A program made the translations under genes and the position numbers. DNA of 7,101 bases, from the NCBI GenBank assembly GCA_002254975.1, contig NJEB01000069.1, positions 1 to 7,101 of the forward strand, in the 5' to 3' direction. The DNA comes from Candidatus Hecatellales archaeon ex4484_218 (lineage in GTDB: Archaea; Thermoproteota; Bathyarchaeia; Hecatellales; Hecatellaceae). Below are positions 1-5,629 of this stretch, piece after piece. Every line of letters starts with the position of its first letter. The stretch's first letter is position 1. The notes under the pieces were generated by a model. It worked only from the letters and a program-made list of their open reading frames with translations, made no database searches and was not told the DNA's origin.

Positions 1-186
1 AAAGCCACAGAATTACGTTTAAAGCTTGTTAAAGATTTTGGGATTGATGAAAAAGAAGCTGTTCAAATTGTTAATTGTATGCCTGAAAGTATCGAAGAAC
101 TTAGAATTTTTTTACCAAAACATAGGGTTATTGAGACTGAAAAACTCCAAAAAATGGTTGAACTTATTAATAGTTACCGTAAATAG
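1..186 (+). CDS. rpoF: DNA-directed RNA polymerase subunit F (Rpo4/Rpb4), C-terminal part
   Basis: The first 61 codons read in frame from the window edge to TAG at 184-186; the 5' end lies outside. The peptide has the C-terminal signature of archaeal RpoF/Rpb4: a helix rich in Leu and Lys, then IVNCMPESIEELRIFLPKH, matching the family pattern of Asn-x-x-Pro followed by Glu-Leu-Arg, and a final helix ending NSYRK. In archaea this subunit forms the RNA polymerase stalk with RpoE (Rpb7) and helps with promoter opening and RNA binding. The neighbours support the call: rpoF followed by DUF655, ksgA and hemK is a well known archaeal gene order, usually with rpl21e upstream, which here would lie off the window. 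The fragment is intact up to its stop. Confidence is high on family; length and start cannot be judged. Confidence 0.88.
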   Translation, partial: KATELRLKLVKDFGIDEKEAVQIVNCMPESIEELRIFLPKHRVIETEKLQKMVELINSYRK

Positions 187-204
187 AGGAAAATCAAGAT
201 ACTA

Positions 205-217
205 TTTATATTTATAT
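205..217 (+). promoter_or_regulatory. Putative archaeal TATA box upstream of DUF655
   Basis: The 68-base gap between rpoF and the DUF655 gene contains TTTATATTTATAT, a good match to the archaeal TATA element. A start site about 25 bases downstream would fall near 235-242, just before or at the GAGG ribosome-binding site at 243-246, giving a very short leader. No strong purine-rich BRE is obvious immediately upstream, although GGAAAATCAAGA precedes it at 188-199. The DUF655-ksgA pair may therefore be transcribed both from the rpoF promoter and from this internal one. This is a pattern match only. Confidence 0.4.
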
Positions 218-254
218 CTCTCCAAAATCCTTATTTCATTTTGAGGATGCTTAA

Positions 255-812
255 ATGGAAAAAAAACGTTACGAGGAAGTTGCTTACGTTTTGGATTTTC
301 TTCCTCAGGGGAAATCTGGGTTTGGAAAAAATTTTATAGCGGAGCCTATTGTTCAAATGGTGGGTGAAGAATTTTTTACTTTGCTGGAAGCAACAGTTAA
401 ACCTGGTGTAACTGTAAATCTTCATGAAAAACTTTATATTGGGAAAGATAAAAGAGACAAGGTAAACCATATAATTGGAAGAATAACTTATGAGGAGCTT
501 ACCCCCACAGCTAAAAGTGAGCTTCCTTTAGTTATTGAGGAAATAGTTAAACTTCATGAGCAAAGATTTGTTCATTTTTTTAATACAGCTCAACCTATAA
601 CTCCAAGAATGCATGCTTTTGAACTTTTACCTGGAATAGGTAAAAAGTATATGTGGCAGATTGTAAATGAAAGAGAAAAAAAACCTTTTGAAAGTTTTTT
701 AGATATTCAAAAAAGGGCTGGTATACCAGACCCTTTAAAACTTGTTGCTAAAAGAATAGTGGAAGAATTAACAACTAACCAAAAATATAGAATATTTACC
801 CGCCAATATTAA
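255..812 (+). CDS. DUF655 family nucleic-acid-binding protein (COG1491)
   Basis: This 185-residue protein matches the archaeal DUF655 family in length, in its N-terminal YVLDFLPQGK stretch and in the surrounding gene order. The family is predicted to bind RNA or DNA through an OB-like N-terminal part and a C-terminal helix-hairpin-helix (HhH). The HhH is clear: LLPGIGKKYMWQIVNERE at residues 124-141, with the expected Pro-Gly-Ile-Gly hairpin, followed by a second helical half, FESFLDIQKRAGI, at 145-157. A conserved-looking basic and aromatic stretch (RFVHFFNTAQPITPRMHAF) sits just before it. The start at 255 is preceded by GAGG at 243-246 with a suitable spacer, and the initiation context fits the family N-terminus. 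The gene ends one base before ksgA, so the two are almost certainly co-transcribed and translationally coupled. The exact biochemical role of the family is not known to me; the link with ksgA suggests rRNA or ribosome work, which is inference. Confidence 0.88.
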   Translation: MEKKRYEEVAYVLDFLPQGKSGFGKNFIAEPIVQMVGEEFFTLLEATVKPGVTVNLHEKLYIGKDKRDKVNHIIGRITYEELTPTAKSELPLVIEEIVKLHEQRFVHFFNTAQPITPRMHAFELLPGIGKKYMWQIVNEREKKPFESFLDIQKRAGIPDPLKLVAKRIVEELTTNQKYRIFTRQY

Positions 813-813
813 G

Positions 814-1641
814 ATGAGTCTTTTAAATTCTGTTAAAAAACTTTTAAGAATTTATAGTTTAAAGCCTAAAAAAATTTTTGGCCAAAGTTTTGTTGTTGAT
901 GAAGCATTACTGGAAAAAATGGCAAATTATGCTAATTTAACAGGAAAGGATACTGTGCTTGAGATTGGTGCTGGATTTGGTTTTTTAACAGAAGTTTTAG
1001 CTAGTAAAGCTGGTAAAGTTTTAGCTGTGGAAGTTGACCCAAAACTTGTAAAAATTCTTAGAAAAAAATTTTCTAAAAATAGTAAGGTTAAGATTTTTCA
1101 TGGAGATTTTTTAAAGCTAGATTTTAAAGGTTATTATAACAAGGTTGTTTCAAGTCCACCCTACTCTACAATTTCAAAAATAATTTTTAAGCTGTTAGAA
1201 GAAAGTTTTGATGTTGCTATTTTACTGCTTCAAAAAGAATTTGCTTTAAGACTTTTAGCTAAACCAGGTGAAAAAGATTATGGGAGACTTACAGTTATGG
1301 CATATGTAAAATCTGAGGTTGAAGTTTTGGAAGAAGTGCCAAGCATAGCTTTTTATCCAAAACCTAAAGTTTCCTCCATACTTGTCAAAATAAAACCCAA
1401 AAAAGAGCCACCATTTAAAGTAAATGACTGGAAAATTTTTGAAGAAACAGTTAGATTATTATTTACTCAAAAAAACAGAAAATTACGAAATGCTCTTAAA
1501 ATTTTTTTAAAACATAAAAATTTTGGCTGGTTAAATGTTGATGATTTTAAGGATTTTCCTTATCTTGAAAGAAGAATTTTTACTCTTAAACCGGAGGAAA
1601 TTTGTGAAATTTCAAATTTAATTGTAAACCTGAAAACTTAA
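814..1641 (+). CDS. ksgA: 16S rRNA dimethyladenosine transferase KsgA/Dim1
   Basis: KsgA/Dim1 transfers four methyl groups from S-adenosylmethionine to two adjacent adenines in the 3'-terminal hairpin of 16S rRNA during small-subunit maturation. Seen in the 275 residues: the N-terminal KKIFGQSFVVD at 19-29 (family K-x-x-G-Q-x-F-x-x-D); SAM motif I VLEIGAGFGFLTE at 48-60; the acidic AVEVDPKLV at 71-79; GDFLKLDF at 97-104; motif IV at 114-117; FYPKPKVSSILVKIKP at 180-195; and the C-terminal rRNA-binding region with LFTQKNRKLRNAL at 216-228 and LERRIFTLKPEEI at 251-263. Length is normal. Motif IV reads SPPY where the family usually has N-[IL]-P-Y, so the catalytic Asn is replaced by Ser114 (codon AGT at 1153-1155). 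ATG follows the DUF655 stop by one base with no good ribosome-binding site of its own, indicating translational coupling. Family certain; catalytic competence is slightly open. Confidence 0.93.
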   Translation: MSLLNSVKKLLRIYSLKPKKIFGQSFVVDEALLEKMANYANLTGKDTVLEIGAGFGFLTEVLASKAGKVLAVEVDPKLVKILRKKFSKNSKVKIFHGDFLKLDFKGYYNKVVSSPPYSTISKIIFKLLEESFDVAILLLQKEFALRLLAKPGEKDYGRLTVMAYVKSEVEVLEEVPSIAFYPKPKVSSILVKIKPKKEPPFKVNDWKIFEETVRLLFTQKNRKLRNALKIFLKHKNFGWLNVDDFKDFPYLERRIFTLKPEEICEISNLIVNLKT

Positions 1642-1847
1642 ATTAAGGCTAAAGTTTTAGCTTTACATGATGTAAAAAACCAATGGATATGGATTGAAGA
1701 AATGGGAAATTATGGGTCTATTTTTCCAGCTGTTCAAAATATTTTGTTGGCTGCTAGAGGGCTAGAAATGTTGGTTATCCTGTTGGAAAATTTAGTCCAC
1801 CTAAACGTTTACCTGTAGACCAATTTACTCACTATGATGGATGGTAA
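1642..1847 (+). pseudogene. Nitroreductase-family remnant, two frames, 5' part and middle missing
   Basis: The ksgA-hemK2 gap is not random sequence. Read from 1645 it gives KAKVLALHDVKNQWIWIEE and then MGNYGSIFPAVQNILLAARG, up to about 1762. This resembles the central part of FMN-dependent nitroreductases, where a helix with x-A-x-Q-N-x-L-L-A-A-R lies before the Gly-Leu-Gly turn. From 1773, in a different frame, it gives GYPVGKFSPPKRLPVDQFTH plus YDGW and stop TAA at 1845-1847. That is the classic nitroreductase C-terminus: GYP, Lys or Arg-rich turn, Pro-Val or Pro-Leu, then His-Tyr/Trp near the end. The roughly 40-45 residues normally between these blocks are absent and the frame changes at the join. 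The N-terminal part, including the FMN-binding Arg-rich start, is also missing. No plausible start codon or product remains. The preserved stop lies 2 bases before ATG 1850 of hemK2, suggesting an older tandem arrangement. Confidence 0.72.
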
Positions 1848-2473
1848 TTATGGATAAACAACCTAATGATTCCTTTTTTATTATTGAAGGGTTTAAACTT
1901 AAAATTCCTACCGAGGTTTACAAACCTTCTGATGATACTTATCTTTTGATTGATAATCTTCACGTTAAGAAAGGTGAAAAAGTTTTGGAGATGGGTTGTG
2001 GTTGTGGAATTGTTACACTTATTGCTGCTAAAAAAGCAGGTAAGGTTGTTGCTGTAGACCTAAACCCTTATGCTGTTCAAACAACTAAAGAAAATGTTAA
2101 ATTAAACGGTTTAGAGGGGAAAGTTGAAGTTAGAATAGGAAACCTTTTTCAACCATTAAATTCAAATGAAAAATTTGATTTGATAATTTTTAATCCACCC
2201 TATCTTCCAACCAGTAAAGGAGATAAAGTGGGTGGCTGGCTGGAAAAAGCATGGGATGGAGGCCCAAATGGTAGAAAAATTATTGATAGGTTTATTGATG
2301 AGGTTGAAAAGTTTCTGAATAAGAAAGGTAGGATTTTGATGGTTCAATCAACCCTATCCAATGTTGAAAAAACTATTCAAAGATTGACTGAAAAAAGATT
2401 TAAGGTTAAAATTTTAGGTAGAAAAAATTTTAGTTTTGAAACCTTAATTTGTTTTGAAGCTTTAAAGATTTAG
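1841..2473 (+). CDS. hemK2: HemK2/Mtq2-type N5-glutamine protein methyltransferase
   Basis: Archaeal and eukaryotic HemK2/Mtq2 methylates the glutamine of the GGQ motif of the class I release factor (aRF1/eRF1), with the small zinc protein Trm112 as usual partner. Seen here over 210 residues: the substrate-side EVYKPSDDTYLLIDNL at 25-40, characteristic of this subfamily; SAM motif I VLEMGCGCG at 48-56; AVDLNPYAV at 71-79; the catalytic NPPY at 118-121 that holds the amide substrate; and WDGGPNGRKIIDRFI at 138-152, again typical. Length is as expected. Two starts are possible, ATG at 1841 and ATG at 1850; neither has a strong ribosome-binding site, although GGATGG at 1839-1844 slightly favours 1850. 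The longer form overlaps the stop of the nitroreductase remnant. The 3' end overlaps dcd on the other strand by 4 bases. Known methylation targets of the family also include histone or other proteins in eukaryotes; release factor is the likely target here. Confidence 0.9.
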   Translation: MVIMDKQPNDSFFIIEGFKLKIPTEVYKPSDDTYLLIDNLHVKKGEKVLEMGCGCGIVTLIAAKKAGKVVAVDLNPYAVQTTKENVKLNGLEGKVEVRIGNLFQPLNSNEKFDLIIFNPPYLPTSKGDKVGGWLEKAWDGGPNGRKIIDRFIDEVEKFLNKKGRILMVQSTLSNVEKTIQRLTEKRFKVKILGRKNFSFETLICFEALKI

Positions 2474-2991
2474 TCAAATTTTGGGAAAGTTAAACCTTTT
2501 TGTTTTTGATATTTTCCACTATAAGGTTTTTGGATTGGAGAAGATAATTTAGCAAAAACAACATGGATAAATCTTTCTCCAGCATAAAGTTTAACCGGAA
2601 AATTTGAACCTGAAATTGCTAAGGTTAAATTTCCTTTAAATCCTCCATCAACAACTGTTGGAGGTAATGTTAAACCGCATCTAGCATAGGTTGAACGAAG
2701 CTCAATAAATCCCATTAAGTCGTTGGGTAACTCTAAGTATTCTAAAGTGTAAACCAAAATTTTCTCATTAGGTTTTAATAAAAATTTATCCCCAACCTCA
2801 ACCTCAAAAAATTCTTCCGGATTAAAATTTTCTTTTGTATCCATAGTTTTAACTGTTTGTTTAAATCTTGCAATTTTGTTTCCTAAATGTAGGTCAACAC
2901 CATTTTCACGGATAGTATCCGGTTTTAAAGGGTTAATGATTAAATATTTTCCTTCAACAAGCCTACGAAGTTCAGAATTTGAGAGAATCAT
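2470..2991 (-). CDS. dcd: dCTP deaminase / dUTPase family protein, catalytic Glu replaced
   Basis: This 173-residue protein belongs to the dCTP deaminase/dUTPase superfamily, homotrimers that supply dUMP precursors or remove dUTP. It is very similar in layout to the Sulfolobus-type Dcd: TIRENGVDLHLGNKIARFK at 26-44, LELPNDLMGFIELRSTYAR at 86-104, the VVDGGFKG loop at 113-120, and the C-terminal YSGKYQKQKGLTFPKF at 157-172 that closes over the nucleotide. Two positions differ from the usual active site. The R-S-S motif is R-S-T (99-101), and the strand after the glycine loop reads NLTLAISGSN, with Ala125 where deaminases normally carry the catalytic Glu (as in the T-[IL]-E-[VI] of Sulfolobus). 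Asp115 of the dUTPase-like loop is kept. The protein could act as a dUTPase only, which is inference. ATG at 2991 is supported by GGAGG on the minus strand at 2999-3003. Transcribed divergently from rpl10e. Confidence 0.85.
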   Translation of the reverse strand: MILSNSELRRLVEGKYLIINPLKPDTIRENGVDLHLGNKIARFKQTVKTMDTKENFNPEEFFEVEVGDKFLLKPNEKILVYTLEYLELPNDLMGFIELRSTYARCGLTLPPTVVDGGFKGNLTLAISGSNFPVKLYAGERFIHVVFAKLSSPIQKPYSGKYQKQKGLTFPKFD

Positions 2992-2998
2992 TAAGTAG

Positions 2999-3003
2999 CC
3001 TCC
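2999..3003 (-). promoter_or_regulatory. Ribosome-binding site of dcd
   Basis: The minus strand reads GGAGG seven bases before the dcd ATG, complementary to the 3' end of archaeal 16S rRNA. It fixes the start at 2991 and implies a leadered transcript, so the promoter must lie further upstream than the TGTATAAG at 3015-3022. Confidence 0.6.
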
Positions 3004-3032
3004 ATGATATTTACTGTATAAGATATTTTTTC

Positions 3033-3056
3033 CCTATAAACCTATAAACCTAAAAT
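3033..3056. promoter_or_regulatory. Tandem CCTATAAA repeat, putative shared TATA region for dcd and rpl10e
   Basis: The divergent gap between dcd and rpl10e holds two perfect head-to-tail copies of CCTATAAA (3033-3040 and 3041-3048) followed by a third imperfect copy, CCTAAAAT (3049-3056). On the plus strand, TATAAA at 3043-3048 would place a start site near 3070, about 12 bases before the rpl10e ribosome-binding site. On the minus strand the same bases read TTTATAGG, which would place a dcd start near 3012-3015, before its GGAGG. The geometry fits both genes. Whether both strands really use it is inference; other TATA-like strings (TGTATAAG at 3015-3022) exist but sit too close to dcd. Confidence 0.4.
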
Positions 3057-3081
3057 ACTTGTTTGTTATCCATTTTAAGGT

Positions 3082-3086
3082 GGAGG
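3082..3086 (+). promoter_or_regulatory. Ribosome-binding site deciding the GTG start of rpl10e
   Basis: GGAGG within AAGGTGGAGG lies seven bases before GTG 3094. No ATG is available nearby upstream in frame, and the protein N-terminus from this GTG looks native, so the GTG start is well supported. Confidence 0.65.
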
Positions 3087-3093
3087 ATTAAAA

Positions 3094-3591
3094 GTGAGAG
3101 GAAGCGAATACAAGATTCCAGCCGGAATGCCTTATGCTAGAAAGGAGTATATTAAGGGAGCACCTCAACCCAGAATAACAAAGTTTGTTATGGGTGACTC
3201 TAAGGGAAATTTCCCTGTAAAGGTTAGATTGGTTGCTGAAAGAAGAGTGCAGATAACCCATAATGCTCTTGAAGCTGCACGTATAGCAACAAATAAGGTT
3301 TTAGCTGATAAGCTTGGTGAAAAAGGTTATTGTTTAAAAATTTTAATTTATCCACATGTGGTTCTTAGAGAAAATAAAATGATGGCTTTTGCTGGTGCTG
3401 ACAGAATTCAGGAAGGTATGCGTAGAGCTTTTGGTAAACCAGTAGGTTTAGCTGCAAGAGTTAATCCAGGTCAAACAGTAATGGAGGTTTACACCAACCC
3501 TGAAGGTGTTGAAATTGCAAAACAAAGTTTAAGGTTTGGTGCAAGTAAACTTCCAACTCCATGTCTTATTCAGGTTGAGGAAAATAAATAA
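3094..3591 (+). CDS. rpl10e: Large-subunit ribosomal protein L10e (uL16)
   Basis: L10e (universal name uL16) sits near the peptidyl-transferase centre and the A-site tRNA in the 50S subunit. The 165 residues carry the full family pattern: an N-terminal PYARKEYIKGAPQPRITKF at 13-31; MGDSKGNFPVKVRLVAERRVQI at 33-54; HNALEAARIATNKVL at 56-70; YPHVVLRENKMMAFAGADR at 86-104; the invariant-looking GMRRAFGKPVGLAARVNPGQ at 108-127; and the C-terminal ASKLPTPCLI. Length matches archaeal homologues. The extreme N-terminus (MRGSEYKIPAG) differs from the RPARCYR type of euryarchaeal proteins, as I recall for some TACK archaea. Translation starts at GTG. The gene stands apart from its neighbours, with its own promoter on the left and a T-rich gap on the right, and has no sign of damage. 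Confidence 0.96.
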   Translation: MRGSEYKIPAGMPYARKEYIKGAPQPRITKFVMGDSKGNFPVKVRLVAERRVQITHNALEAARIATNKVLADKLGEKGYCLKILIYPHVVLRENKMMAFAGADRIQEGMRRAFGKPVGLAARVNPGQTVMEVYTNPEGVEIAKQSLRFGASKLPTPCLIQVEENK

Positions 3592-3608
3592 AGCTTAGGT
3601 CTTTAAAA

Positions 3609-3621
3609 CTTTTATTTTCTT
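3609..3621 (+). terminator. T-rich tract after rpl10e, possible terminator
   Basis: The 53-base gap between rpl10e and the dph2 fusion contains CTTTTATTTTCTT. Archaeal RNA polymerase can stop at such T-rich tracts without a hairpin. The same gap has TTTAAAAC at 3602-3609, which could be a weak TATA element for the next gene. Neither role can be decided from sequence alone. Confidence 0.3.
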
Positions 3622-3644
3622 AGAAAATTTTAGGAGTAGAAAAT

Positions 3645-5048
3645 TTGGGTTATCAGTTTGAAACAGAAAAGGTTGTAGATTTTATTTTAAAAAATTCTGT
3701 TAAAAAAGTTTTGATTCAACTTCCAGAAGGTTTAAAACCTTATGGTGTAGGTTTAGCTAAGGAAATTGAGGAAAAAGCTGGTGTGACTGCTTATGTTTCA
3801 GCTGACCCATGTTATGGAGCATGTGACCTCCCTATTCAAGAAGCTGAAATTTTAAATGTAGACTTAATAATCCATTATGGACATAGTGAAATTTTAAAGG
3901 AAGCTCAAAAAAGAATAAAAATTTTATATGTTGAGGCTAAATCAAATTTGGATATTGGTAAAGTTGTTGAAAAATCTCTTCCCTTCCTTAAAGAATATAG
4001 GAATATAGGTTTAGTTGCAACCGTTCAACATGTTCATAAGCTGGAGGAAGCTAAAAAAATTCTTGAAAAAAATGGTAAAAAAGTTTTTATTGGTTCTGCA
4101 AGTGGGCTTGTAAAATATGATGGACAAGTTCTTGGTTGTGATTGTTCAACAGCTGAAAAAATTAAGGATAAAGTTGAAGTTTTTCTTTATATTGGTGGTG
4201 GAATTTTTCATCCTCTTGGAGTTTTTTATACAACAAAAAAACCAGTTATCACAGTTGACCCCTACACTAAAAAAATTTTGAATATAAAAGAGATTGGGGA
4301 AAAATTTTTAAAACGTAGAAATACCATCATAGCAAAATTTTCTCAAGCAAAAAATGTTGGTGTGTTAGTTGGATTAAAATTTGGTCAATCAAATCCTCAA
4401 CTTGCTGAAAAAATATGTATGAAGTATTTAAAAATGATCCGTAAAAAGGAACTTGAGATTATACTTACAAAGCTTCAACCAAATCCTAACCCTAAAATAC
4501 TTCTTGAACAATATTCAACTCCACCAGAAATCGCAGCAAACTTACTCTATATGGCTACTTATAGTTTTAACGATATTGTAGGTAAAACTGTTTGTGACCT
4601 TGGTTGTGGAAGTGGAAGATTAGCTATTGGCGCAGCCTATCTTGGAGCTAAAGAAGTTGTAGGAATAGACCTAGACCTAGCAGCCATCCAAACAGCAAAA
4701 ACAAATTCAAGAATGGTGGGTGTAAAAGTTGAATGGGTTGTTGGAGATATAGAAGTTTTAACAGGAAAATTTGATACGGTAATTCAAAACCCGCCTTTTG
4801 GTGTTAAAAAACATGGTGCAGACCTAAAATTTTTAAGAAAAGCATTAAGCTTAGCCAACACTGTTTACAGCATCCATAAAAGTGGGGAGAAAAACAGAAG
4901 ATTTATAGAGAAAACAGTAACTAAGAATCTTTGTGGTAGAATAACAACCATGGTTGAAACAAACCTTGTAATTCCTTATCTTTTTAATTTTCATAAAAAA
5001 CCAAAATACCGGGTTAAAGTTGATATTTACCGGATAGTGAAAAAATGA
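3645..5048 (+). CDS. dph2: Dph2 (C-terminally truncated) fused in frame to a METTL5-like methyltransferase
   Basis: One 467-residue frame joins two proteins that are normally separate. Residues 1-257 are Dph2, the iron-sulfur enzyme that starts diphthamide synthesis on EF-2 by adding a 3-amino-3-carboxypropyl group from SAM. Seen are VLIQLPEGLKPY (22-33), the first cluster cysteine in DPCYGAC (Cys60), the second in VLGCDC (Cys165), GGGIFHPLG (184-192) and VGLKFGQ (242-248). The rest of the third domain, with the ACPR-type third cysteine, is absent; archaeal Dph2 is normally about 340 residues. From residue 259 a complete METTL5-like (COG2263) SAM methyltransferase follows: RKKELEIIL, LEQYSTPPEIAANLL (287-301), motif I CDLGCGSGRLAIG (317-329) and the catalytic NPPFG (382-386), predicted to make N6-methyladenine in rRNA. 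Start is TTG with GGAG at 3633-3636; the N-terminal YQFETEKVVDFI fits Dph2. ATG 4419 or 4434 could start the methyltransferase alone but lacks a ribosome-binding site. The stop overlaps csl4 (ATGA). Confidence 0.85.
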   Translation: MGYQFETEKVVDFILKNSVKKVLIQLPEGLKPYGVGLAKEIEEKAGVTAYVSADPCYGACDLPIQEAEILNVDLIIHYGHSEILKEAQKRIKILYVEAKSNLDIGKVVEKSLPFLKEYRNIGLVATVQHVHKLEEAKKILEKNGKKVFIGSASGLVKYDGQVLGCDCSTAEKIKDKVEVFLYIGGGIFHPLGVFYTTKKPVITVDPYTKKILNIKEIGEKFLKRRNTIIAKFSQAKNVGVLVGLKFGQSNPQLAEKICMKYLKMIRKKELEIILTKLQPNPNPKILLEQYSTPPEIAANLLYMATYSFNDIVGKTVCDLGCGSGRLAIGAAYLGAKEVVGIDLDLAAIQTAKTNSRMVGVKVEWVVGDIEVLTGKFDTVIQNPPFGVKKHGADLKFLRKALSLANTVYSIHKSGEKNRRFIEKTVTKNLCGRITTMVETNLVIPYLFNFHKKPKYRVKVDIYRIVKK

Positions 5049-5614
5049 GTGAACAAAAAAAGCTTGTTAAACCAGTAACTCCTGGGGATAGGCTTGGGGT
5101 TATTGAAGAATTTACACCTGGAAAAGGCACCTATGTAAATGATGGTGTTGTTTATGCTAAGGTTACTGGTTATGCTTTGGTTAGTAGGGAAAATAGACGA
5201 ATAGAGGTTATTCAAAAAACAAAAATCCCAGTTTTTCCTGTTAAAGGACAAAAAGTTGTGGGTAAGGTTCAACAAGTTCAAGATAAATTTGCAATAGTCA
5301 AAATTTTTAAGGTTAACGGGTTTGAGCTTAAAAATCCATTTACAGCAGTTTTACATGTTTCATTTATCAGCAAATTTTTTACAAAAACTGTTTATGATGC
5401 TTTAAAACCAGGAGACCTTATTCATGCTCAAATTATTGGAGATAAAAATTTACCATGTCAATTAACAACCGCAGGTAAAGATTTTGGTGTTTTAGAGGCT
5501 TACTGTTCAATTTGTGGTGAACCTTTAATTTTAAGCAAAAAACAACTTGTATGCCCAAAATGTAAAAATGTGGAGAAAAGAAAAATAAGCGAGTTCTATG
5601 GTAAAGAAGTTTAG
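5045..5614 (+). CDS. csl4: Exosome RNA-binding subunit Csl4
   Basis: Csl4 is one of the two cap proteins (with Rrp4) of the archaeal exosome, the 3'-5' RNA-degrading and tailing complex, and helps recruit substrates and DnaG. The 189 residues show the three expected parts. The N-terminal domain includes VTPGDRLGVIEEFTPGKGTY (11-30) and YALVSRENRRIEV (43-55). A central S1 RNA-binding domain covers about 63-145, with GQKVVGKVQQVQDKFAIVKI at 68-87 and LKPGDLIHAQII at 120-131. A C-terminal zinc ribbon has Cys154, Cys157, Cys170 and Cys173 (CSIC and CPKC). All four ligands are present. The start ATG overlaps the stop of the dph2-methyltransferase gene in an ATGA, so the two are translationally coupled. 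The order dph2, COG2263 methyltransferase, csl4, rpoL is a known archaeal arrangement near exosome genes. No damage is seen in this gene. Confidence 0.94.
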   Translation: MSEQKKLVKPVTPGDRLGVIEEFTPGKGTYVNDGVVYAKVTGYALVSRENRRIEVIQKTKIPVFPVKGQKVVGKVQQVQDKFAIVKIFKVNGFELKNPFTAVLHVSFISKFFTKTVYDALKPGDLIHAQIIGDKNLPCQLTTAGKDFGVLEAYCSICGEPLILSKKQLVCPKCKNVEKRKISEFYGKEV

Positions 5615-5629
5615 GGGTTAAAATTTAAA

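Noticed and set aside
26..244. Plus-strand open frame of 72 codons across the rpoF end
   Set aside because: It runs out of frame over the well supported rpoF C-terminus, has low-complexity Leu/Lys/Tyr content typical of AT-rich shadow frames, and matches no family.
231..470. Minus-strand open frame opposite DUF655
   Set aside because: It lies antisense to a clear conserved gene, with Phe/Asn/Lys-rich shadow composition and no ribosome-binding site of note.
1831..1844. ATGATGG resembling a C box of a C/D guide RNA
   Set aside because: No matching D box (CTGA) at a suitable distance and no C'/D' pair; the bases are explained by the nitroreductase C-terminal codons.
2162..2347. Minus-strand open frame inside hemK2
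   Set aside because: It is antisense to the catalytic NPPY and WDGGPNG region of hemK2, whose coding constraint explains the open frame.
5027..5281. Minus-strand open frame over the start of csl4
   Set aside because: Csl4 and the dph2 fusion explain this stretch; the antisense peptide is Asn/Phe/Ser-rich with no recognisable motif.
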